From the NCBI GenBank assembly GCA_013694495.1, contig JACDCH010000040.1:1-7009 (forward strand): 7,009 nt of DNA, given 5' to 3'. Positions 1-7,009 of this stretch are shown here, piece by piece (the first letter of the stretch is position 1; every line of letters begins with the position of its first letter). A program made the position numbers and the translations under genes. The notes below the pieces were generated by a model. It was not told where the DNA came from. It worked only from the letters and a program-made list of their open reading frames with translations, and made no database searches. The stretch is from Acidimicrobiia bacterium (lineage in GTDB: Bacteria; Actinomycetota; Acidimicrobiia; Acidimicrobiales; JACDCH01).

Positions 1-959
1 GCCTGCACGTACATGACGAACCCGAGGAGGTGGGTCTCGTGGCCGATGACCAGCTCCGGTTGATCTTCACCTGCTGTCACCCGGCGCTGGCCCGCAGCGC
101 CCAGGTGGCGCTCACGTTGCGGCTCATCGCCGGATTGCAAACGCCCGAGATCGCCCGAGCCTTCCTGGTTCCGGAGGCCACCATGGCCCAGCGGCTCGTG
201 CGGGCCAAGCACAAGATCCGTGCCGCCCACATCCCCTACCGCGTCCCGTCCGACTCCGAGCTTCCCGACCGGCTCCACTCGGTGCTCGCGGTCGTCTACC
301 TGGTGTTCAACGAGGGCTACGTCGCCTCCGAGGGAGACGAGCTGACCCGTGGTGACCTCTGCGCCGACGCCATACGCCTCGCCCGCCTCCTCGTGACCCT
401 GATGCCCGACGAGGCCGAGGCCCACGGCCTGCTCGCCCTCCTGCTGCTCACCGAGTCGCGCCGGGCCGCCCGCACCGACACCGCCGGCGGCTTCGTCCGG
501 CTGGCCGACCAGGACCGCAGCCGCTGGGGCCGGGCCCTCATCGCCGAGGGCCAGGCCATCGTGCGGGCGTGTCTCCGGCGCAACCTGCCCGGGCCGTACC
601 AGATCCAGGCTGCCATCGCCGCCGTGCACAGCGATGCGCCCACCGTGGCCGACACCGACTGGGGCCAGGTCGTCGCGCTGTACGACCAGCTCCTCGCCCG
701 TACCCCGACGCCCGTCGTCGCCCTCAACCGGGCGGTGGCGGTGGCCGAGCGCGACGGCCGGGCCGCCGGGCTCGCCCTCCTGGACGACCTCGACCTCGCC
801 GGCTACCACCTGTTCCACGCGGCCCGGGTCGACTTCCTCGGGCGGCTCGGCCGCCCCGCCGAGGCCGTCGCCGCCTACGACGAAGCCCTGGCCCGCACCG
901 ACAACGGCGCCGAGCGGGAGCTGCTCCAGCGCCGGCGCGATGAGGTGGCGCGGCGGTGA
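1..959 (+). CDS. ECF42-type RNA polymerase sigma factor with C-terminal TPR extension (5'-truncated by window edge)
   Basis: An alternative sigma factor that would direct RNA polymerase to a dedicated promoter set. The reading frame is open from base 3 to the TGA at 957-959 (318 visible residues), with no stop upstream, so the GTG at 30 is an internal valine codon rather than the start. About 90-100 N-terminal residues holding sigma region 2 are probably missing. Visible residues 15-29 carry DDQLRLIFTCCHPAL, a hallmark of this group. Residues about 37-71 form the region 4 helix-turn-helix (TPEIARAFLVPEATMAQRLV), which reads the -35 element. The motif YLVFNEGY (about 99-106) and the long alpha-helical remainder match the DUF6596/TPR-like tail of the ECF42 group, with a TPR-like segment from about residue 219 on. 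Members of this group are usually neighboured by DGPF/YCII-domain genes rather than by an anti-sigma factor, so such a gene is expected upstream. Family assignment is firm; the regulon is unknown. Confidence 0.9.
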   Translation, partial: LHVHDEPEEVGLVADDQLRLIFTCCHPALARSAQVALTLRLIAGLQTPEIARAFLVPEATMAQRLVRAKHKIRAAHIPYRVPSDSELPDRLHSVLAVVYLVFNEGYVASEGDELTRGDLCADAIRLARLLVTLMPDEAEAHGLLALLLLTESRRAARTDTAGGFVRLADQDRSRWGRALIAEGQAIVRACLRRNLPGPYQIQAAIAAVHSDAPTVADTDWGQVVALYDQLLARTPTPVVALNRAVAVAERDGRAAGLALLDDLDLAGYHLFHAARVDFLGRLGRPAEAVAAYDEALARTDNGAERELLQRRRDEVARR

Positions 960-969
960 CGGTCGGCGA

Positions 970-999
970 GCGGTCCCGGGCGGAGCCGCCCCGGACCGC
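970..999. terminator. Candidate bidirectional terminator hairpin between convergent genes
   Basis: A 14-position inverted repeat with one mismatch: left arm 970-983, right arm 986-999, nominal loop AG (one or two closing pairs would open in practice). The core reads GGTCCCGGGCGG against CCGCCCCGGACC. It begins 11 bases after the sigma-factor stop and 14 bases beyond the stop of the oppositely oriented protease gene, so it sits where a shared terminator would be expected. There is no T-tract on either side, so it would be a U-less GC-rich hairpin of the kind often proposed in Actinobacteria. Function is inferred from position and pairing alone. Confidence 0.5.
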
Positions 1000-1012
1000 C
1001 GTCGGCGTCACG

Positions 1013-1918
1013 TCAGAGGTAGTGACCGAGGAACTCGTAGGCGTCGGCCGTGTCGACCCGCCATGAGTAGTCGGCACCATGGCAGGTGCCGCTGAAGCCG
1101 TAGGACACCACCGCCACCACGTCGTTCGTGTTGTTCACGAACACCGGGCCGCCGGAGTCGCCGCTGCAGGAGCCGCCGCGGCCGCCCTGCGCGCTCGGGT
1201 TGTTCAGCGTGTGGAGGTTGCCACTGGAGGCGGCGTTGCCCCGGTTCTCGACGATGCGTGACGTCGACTTGTAGCGCGACTCGACGTTCATCGGGTTGGG
1301 CTGCACCGACTGGATGCCGTAGCCCACGGTCTCCACCAGCGCGTCGTTGCGGCCCCGGCCGGTGGCGCCGACCATCGTCTCCACCGTGCCGATCGGCGCG
1401 AGCTCGCCGTAGGCGGCGTCGCCGTTGGCGTCGACCGGGACGACGGGCTCCGACAGCTCGACGACGCCGACGTCGAAGTTCTCGGGGAAGCCGCTGAAGT
1501 CGTCGTAGTCCGGGTGGGGGATGGCCTCGCCCTGGACGAACCCGTTCGCCTCCAGCCACGTCCGGCGCTGCGCGTACAGCTCCTCCTCGGAGATCTCCGG
1601 CGTGCGGGCCGGCCACCCGGCGAGCACGTCACTGTCGTCGAACGTGACCCAGACATCGGTGCCGCCGCTCGTGCCGAGGTCCTCGCCGTCGGTGCCGGTG
1701 CCGTAGACGCAGTGCCCGGCCGTGAGGAAGGTGTCCTCGTCGAGCAGGGTGCCCGAGCAGCTGAACCAGCCCGGCTCGCTCGGGACGAAGGAGATCATGA
1801 ACCCGACGTACGGGTGCTCCCCTGCATCGGGCTCGCCGTAGGTGATGGCGCCGGCGGGCGACGCGAACCCGAGCACGACGGCGACGGTGGCGATCAGCAG
1901 GAGCTGGAGCTTCCTCAT
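1013..1918 (-). CDS. Secreted S1-family (chymotrypsin-fold) serine protease
   Basis: A 301-residue exported endopeptidase. Residues 1-24 are a Sec signal peptide: MRKLQ, a hydrophobic core (LLLIATVAVVLGFA) and a likely cleavage after SPAGA/AGA. The mature start ITYGEPD resembles the usual S1 N-terminus (IxGG-like), but no long propeptide is evident. The catalytic triad is complete: His69 in TAGHC, Asp149 in NFDVGVVEL, and Ser255 in GDSGGP. Four cysteines (54, 70, 251, 279) fit the two conserved S1 disulfides 42-58 and 191-220. The residue six before the catalytic Ser, which is Asp in trypsin, is Gly249, so cleavage after Arg or Lys is not expected; an elastase- or chymotrypsin-like preference is more likely. 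A longer region between His and Asp (about residues 71-148) is acidic. The ATG at 1918 is supported by a purine-rich Shine-Dalgarno five bases upstream and by the signal peptide. The gene is convergent with the sigma-factor gene and divergent from the pyrimidine operon; the natural substrate is unknown. Confidence 0.92.
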   Translation of the reverse strand: MRKLQLLLIATVAVVLGFASPAGAITYGEPDAGEHPYVGFMISFVPSEPGWFSCSGTLLDEDTFLTAGHCVYGTGTDGEDLGTSGGTDVWVTFDDSDVLAGWPARTPEISEEELYAQRRTWLEANGFVQGEAIPHPDYDDFSGFPENFDVGVVELSEPVVPVDANGDAAYGELAPIGTVETMVGATGRGRNDALVETVGYGIQSVQPNPMNVESRYKSTSRIVENRGNAASSGNLHTLNNPSAQGGRGGSCSGDSGGPVFVNNTNDVVAVVSYGFSGTCHGADYSWRVDTADAYEFLGHYL

Positions 1919-1923
1919 CGATG

Positions 1924-1932
1924 TCCCTTCCC
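1924..1932 (-). promoter_or_regulatory. Ribosome binding site of the protease gene
   Basis: On the minus strand this reads GGGAAGGGA and ends five bases before the ATG at 1918-1916. It supports that ATG as the start, in agreement with the signal peptide that follows immediately. Confidence 0.7.
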
Positions 1933-1944
1933 GTGGACGGTTCT

Positions 1945-1960
1945 CGTCCTCCGAAGGACG
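1945..1960. repeat. Small perfect hairpin in the protease leader
   Basis: CGTCCT (1945-1950) and AGGACG (1955-1960) are perfect complements around a four-base loop. In minus-strand RNA the loop is UCGG. It overlaps the distal part of the inverted-repeat promoter arm at 1956-1970, so it could be a leader stem or a protein site. No function is demonstrated. Confidence 0.3.
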
Positions 1961-1970
1961 CGGATCGTAC
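1956..1970 (-). promoter_or_regulatory. Candidate promoter core for the protease gene (TACGAT -10-like hexamer)
   Basis: On the minus strand this reads GTACGATCCGCGTCC. The TACGAT hexamer (1964-1969) resembles an actinobacterial -10 element. A start of transcription about seven bases downstream would leave a leader of roughly 39 bases before the ATG at 1918. No convincing -35 (TTGACA-like) hexamer is visible 16-18 bases upstream. The case for the site rests largely on the matching copy facing the other way at 2084-2099. Confidence 0.35.
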
Positions 1971-2008
1971 GGCGCGGTCGGAAGCGGGCGCCCGGGTTCG
2001 ACGGCAGT

Positions 2009-2035
2009 TCACCCGGACGGCTGGCTCGCGGGTGA
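2009..2035. promoter_or_regulatory. Operator-like 7-bp inverted repeat in the divergent intergenic region
   Basis: TCACCCG (2009-2015) and CGGGTGA (2029-2035) are perfect inverted repeats with a 13-bp spacer. Half-site centres are 20 bp apart, about two helical turns, the geometry expected for a dimeric regulator. It lies between the two -10-like hexamers, about 50 bp upstream of the one facing the pyrimidine operon. No regulator gene is present in the window to pair it with, and chance occurrence in GC-rich DNA is possible. Confidence 0.3.
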
Positions 2036-2083
2036 CCATCGCGTGAAGCCGCACTTCCGGGCTCCTCGCCGCGAGCCCGGTCG

Positions 2084-2099
2084 GTACGATCCTGCGTCC
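2084..2099 (+). promoter_or_regulatory. Candidate promoter core for the pyrimidine operon (TACGAT -10-like hexamer)
   Basis: GTACGATCCTGCGTCC contains TACGAT at 2085-2090. It is the inverted copy of 1956-1970 except for one extra T. Transcription starting near 2097 would give a leader of about 26 bases with the ribosome binding site inside it. No good -35 hexamer is visible upstream. Confidence 0.4.
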
Positions 2100-2105
2100 C
2101 GCGAG

Positions 2106-2112
2106 AGGGAGG
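2106..2112 (+). promoter_or_regulatory. Ribosome binding site selecting the GTG start at 2123
   Basis: AGGGAGG lies ten bases before the GTG at 2123-2125. The protein that follows begins VANVVRAALVQTNW, which matches the usual N-terminal strand of nitrilase-superfamily enzymes, so this GTG is preferred over any later start. Confidence 0.65.
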
Positions 2113-2122
2113 TGCAGACCAG

Positions 2123-2958
2123 GTGGCGAACGTCGTGCGCGCTGCGCTGGTCCAGACCAACTGGACCGGTGACAAGGAGACGATGATCGAGGCCCACGAG
2201 GAGTACGCCCGCGAGGCGGCTGCCGACGGCGCCCAGGTCATCTGCTTCCAGGAGCTCTTCTACGGGCCGTACTTCTGCCAGGTGCAGGACGCCGCGTACT
2301 ACGAGTACGCCGAGTCGATCCCGGGCCCGACCACCGAGCGGTTCCAGGCGCTGGCCACCGAGCTCGGCATGGTGATGGTGCTGCCGATGTACGAGGAGGA
2401 GCAGCCCGGCGTCCTCTACAACACGGCGGCGGTGGTCGACGCCGACGGCACGTACCTCGGCAAGTACCGCAAGACCCACATCCCGCAGGTGAAGGGGTTC
2501 TGGGAGAAGTTCTACTTCCGGCCCGGCAACCTCGGCTACCCGGTGTTCGACACCGCGGTCGGCAAGGTCGGCGTGTACATCTGCTACGACCGCCACTTCC
2601 CGGAGGGCTGGCGGGCGCTCGGGCTGAACGGCGCCACGATGGTGTTCAACCCGTCGGCCACGCACCGCGGGTTGTCCGGTTACCTCTGGAAGCTCGAGCA
2701 GCCGGCATCGGCCGTGGCCAACGAGTACTTCATCGGCGCCATCAACCGGGTCGGCATCGAGGACCTCGGCGAGAACGACTTCTACGGCACGAGCTACTTC
2801 GTCGATCCCGAGGGCAAGTTCGTCGGCGAGCCCGCCGACGCCTACGGCGCCGAGCTCGTCGTCCGCGACCTCGACCTCGACCTCCTCGCCGAGGTGCGCA
2901 ACCGCTGGGCCTTCTACCGAGACCGCCGGCCCGACCAGTACGACGACCTGACGCGGTC

Positions 2959-2962
<4 letters not shown>
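2123..2962 (+). CDS. pydC: Beta-ureidopropionase (N-carbamoyl-beta-alanine amidohydrolase), nitrilase superfamily
   Basis: A cytoplasmic hydrolase converting N-carbamoyl-beta-alanine (or N-carbamoyl-beta-aminoisobutyrate) to beta-alanine (or beta-aminoisobutyrate), NH3 and CO2, the third step of reductive uracil/thymine catabolism. The 279-residue protein is one carbon-nitrogen hydrolase domain. The Glu-Lys-Cys triad is intact: Glu44 in CFQELF, Lys117 in YRKTHIP, and Cys154 in VYICYDRHFPE. The second conserved glutamate is Glu128 in GFWEKFYF. RKTHIP, WEKFYFRPGN and CYDRHFPEGWR are characteristic of the ureidopropionase/N-carbamoylputrescine-amidase branch. The neighbouring dihydropyrimidinase gene favours ureidopropionase over the putrescine enzyme. 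It is the first gene of the operon, and its TGA overlaps the next ATG by four bases (ATGA at 2959-2962), suggesting translational coupling. An N-carbamoyl-amino-acid hydrolase acting on hydantoin products is an alternative. Confidence 0.88.
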
Positions 2963-4377
<1,415 letters not shown>

Positions 4378-4386
4378 GGAAAGGGG
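4378..4386 (+). promoter_or_regulatory. Ribosome binding site of the semialdehyde dehydrogenase gene
   Basis: GGAAAGGGG starts directly after the TAG of the dihydropyrimidinase gene and lies seven bases before the ATG at 4394. It fixes that ATG as the start. Of the three downstream operon genes, this is the only one with a clear independent ribosome site. Confidence 0.7.
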
Positions 4387-4393
4387 CATCACC

Positions 4394-5881
<1,488 letters not shown>

Positions 5882-5883
5882 CG

Positions 5884-6900
5884 GTGGACGTCGGCGTCGT
5901 CCTGCAGACGAACCCGCCCGGTTGGCGCACCGTCGAGCTGGCCCGGCAGGCCGAGCTGTTCGGCTTCAGCCACGTGTGGACCTTCGACTCCCACCTCCTG
6001 TGGCAGGAGCCGTTCGTCATCTACAGCCAGATCCTGTCGGCCACCCGCAACGTGATCGTCGGGCCGATGGTCACGAACCCGGCCACCCGCGACTGGACGG
6101 TGACGGCGTCGCTGTTCGCCACGCTCAACGAGATGTTCGGCAACCGCACGATCTGCGGGATCGGCCGGGGCGACTCGGCCGTGCGGACGCTCAACGGCAA
6201 GCCGACGACGCTGGCCACGCTGCGGGAGTCGATCCACGTGATCCGCGAGCTGGCCAACGGCCGACCGGTCGAGCACCAGGGGTCGACGGTGCGCTTCCCG
6301 TGGGGAGCGCGCAGCCGCCTCGACATGTGGGTGGCGGCGTACGGGCCCAAGGCCCTCGCGCTCACCGGCGAGGTCGGCGACGGCTTCATCCTCCAGCTCG
6401 CCGACCCCGACATCGCGGCGTGGACGATCAAGGCCGTGCGCGAGGCGGCGGAGGCGGCCGGCCGGGATCCGGCGTCGGTCAAGATCTGCGTCGCCGCCCC
6501 GGCCTACGTCGGCACCGACATCGACCACCAGCGCGACCAGTGCCGGTGGTTCGGCGGCATGGTCGGCAATCATGTGGCCGACATCGTGGCCCGCTACGGC
6601 GACAGCAGCGAGGTGCCCCAGGCCCTCACCGGCTACATCGCCGGCCGGCAGGCCTACGACTACAACGAGCACGGCCGGGCCGGCAACACCCACACCCAGT
6701 TCGTGCCCGACGAGATCGTCGACCGCTTCTGCATCCTCGGGTCCCCCGAGGCTCACGTCGAGCGCCTCCTCGAGCTCAAGGCCCTCGGCGTCGACCAGTT
6801 CGCCGTCTACCTCCAGCACGACGGCAAGGAGGAGACCCTCCTCGCCTACGGCGAGCACGTCATCCCCGCCATCGCCGACCAGATCACCGCCCTGACCTGA
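5884..6900 (+). CDS. LLM-class (luciferase-like) F420-type oxidoreductase, TIGR03842/CPS_4043-like
   Basis: A 338-residue TIM-barrel protein of the bacterial-luciferase superfamily, in the branch near methylenetetrahydromethanopterin reductase (Mer) and probably using coenzyme F420, though FMN cannot be excluded. The N-terminal strand is VDVGVVLQTNPPGW. EHVGF-like text appears as AELFGFSHVWTFDSH (23-37), where the Asp-Ser-His is a typical cofactor/active-site position. GPMVTNPATRD (60-70) is the family's core barrel motif, and CGIGRGDSAVR (91-101) and AAYGPKALALTGEVGDGFIL (151-170) are the cofactor-phosphate regions. The C-terminus has FCILGSPEAHVERL (282-295), shared by Mer-like proteins. 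The GTG at 5884 is chosen because it lies two bases after the upstream stop and opens directly on the first beta-strand; there is no strong ribosome site, so translation likely depends on coupling. From memory this family often sits in actinobacterial hydantoinase/pyrimidine clusters. The reaction is not established; a redox step on a pyrimidine, hydantoin or their products is an inference from context. Confidence 0.85.
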   Translation: MDVGVVLQTNPPGWRTVELARQAELFGFSHVWTFDSHLLWQEPFVIYSQILSATRNVIVGPMVTNPATRDWTVTASLFATLNEMFGNRTICGIGRGDSAVRTLNGKPTTLATLRESIHVIRELANGRPVEHQGSTVRFPWGARSRLDMWVAAYGPKALALTGEVGDGFILQLADPDIAAWTIKAVREAAEAAGRDPASVKICVAAPAYVGTDIDHQRDQCRWFGGMVGNHVADIVARYGDSSEVPQALTGYIAGRQAYDYNEHGRAGNTHTQFVPDEIVDRFCILGSPEAHVERLLELKALGVDQFAVYLQHDGKEETLLAYGEHVIPAIADQITALT

Positions 6901-6978
6901 ACCCCACCCCCGAAACCCCGCAATCGGGGGCAGCAATCGCGCCTATATGCCCATAGCTGCCCCCGATTCGGGTGGGGT
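6901..6978 (+). terminator. Two-part terminator-like hairpin after the pyrimidine operon
   Basis: The inner stem is a perfect 13-bp inverted repeat: AATCGGGGGCAGC (6922-6934) with GCTGCCCCCGATT (6956-6968), closing a 21-base loop. An outer 9-bp stem can form between ACCCCACCC (6901-6909) and GGGTGGGGT (6970-6978). It begins immediately after the TGA at 6898-6900. There is no T-tract; a G-rich tract follows instead. Position and pairing support transcription termination. A dispersed palindromic repeat element is an alternative. Confidence 0.6.
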
Positions 6979-6996
6979 GGGGGTGGGGGTGGGGGT
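6970..6996 (+). repeat. GGGGGT-type G-tract with G-quadruplex potential
   Basis: Five G-runs of 3, 4, 5, 5 and 5 bases are each separated by a single T. Four or more runs with one-base loops is the most favourable pattern for a parallel G-quadruplex, in both DNA and RNA. It starts two bases after the inner terminator stem and partly overlaps the outer stem, so the two structures would compete. The near-tandem hexamer also makes it prone to slippage and sequencing error. Confidence 0.75.
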
Positions 6997-7009
6997 GTCA
7001 GGCCGAGGT

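Noticed and set aside
30..32. GTG at 30 as the true start of the sigma-factor gene
   Set aside because: The same frame stays open to the window edge, and starting here would remove sigma region 2 and most of the DNA-binding core; the residues before it (HVHDEPEEV) read as continuous with the protein.
1919..2122. Short ORFs crossing the divergent intergenic region on both strands
   Set aside because: They are extensions of shadow frames without ribosome sites or recognisable sequence, and the region instead carries promoter-like inverted repeats.
6998..7009. Possible C-terminus of a convergent minus-strand gene (TCA at 6998-7000 reads TGA)
   Set aside because: Only three codons would lie inside the window, so coding cannot be judged. 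It would fit a bidirectional terminator at 6901-6996, but there is no positive evidence.

Overview
The window reads as a chromosomal segment of a very GC-rich, F420-using actinobacterium. Codon third positions are almost all G or C, GTG starts occur, and the gene families (an ECF sigma factor with a TPR tail, and an F420-type luciferase-like oxidoreductase beside pyrimidine-degradation genes) are common in Actinobacteria. An Acidimicrobiia-like lineage is a guess only. No tRNA, rRNA, CRISPR array, insertion sequence or phage gene is visible.

Layout. (1) Bases 1-959, plus strand: the 3' part of an ECF42-type sigma factor gene, cut by the window edge. (2) Bases 960-1012: a short convergent gap filled by a strong GC-rich inverted repeat. 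(3) Bases 1013-1918, minus strand: a secreted chymotrypsin-fold (S1) serine protease with intact catalytic triad and signal peptide. (4) Bases 1919-2122: a divergent intergenic region with no gene. It carries a near-perfect 15-base inverted repeat holding a TACGAT -10-like hexamer facing each way, and a 7-bp operator-like inverted repeat between them. (5) Bases 2123-6900, plus strand: a tight four-gene operon (gaps -4, +16 and +2 bp) encoding beta-ureidopropionase, dihydropyrimidinase, CoA-acylating methylmalonate/malonate-semialdehyde dehydrogenase and a luciferase-like F420-type oxidoreductase. (6) Bases 6901-7009: a long hairpin followed directly by a GGGGGT-type G-tract with strong G-quadruplex potential.

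How the genes work together. The operon encodes steps of reductive pyrimidine catabolism. Dihydropyrimidinase opens dihydrouracil or dihydrothymine to the N-carbamoyl-beta-amino acid. Beta-ureidopropionase releases NH3 and CO2 to give beta-alanine or beta-aminoisobutyrate. After a transamination not encoded here, the semialdehyde dehydrogenase makes acetyl-CoA or propionyl-CoA. The usual first enzyme, dihydropyrimidine dehydrogenase (PydA), is not in the window, and its place among the redox genes is taken by the luciferase-like oxidoreductase. Whether that enzyme performs the first reduction, or another step on a pyrimidine or hydantoin, is the most interesting open question here. The sigma factor and protease show no obvious functional link to the operon.
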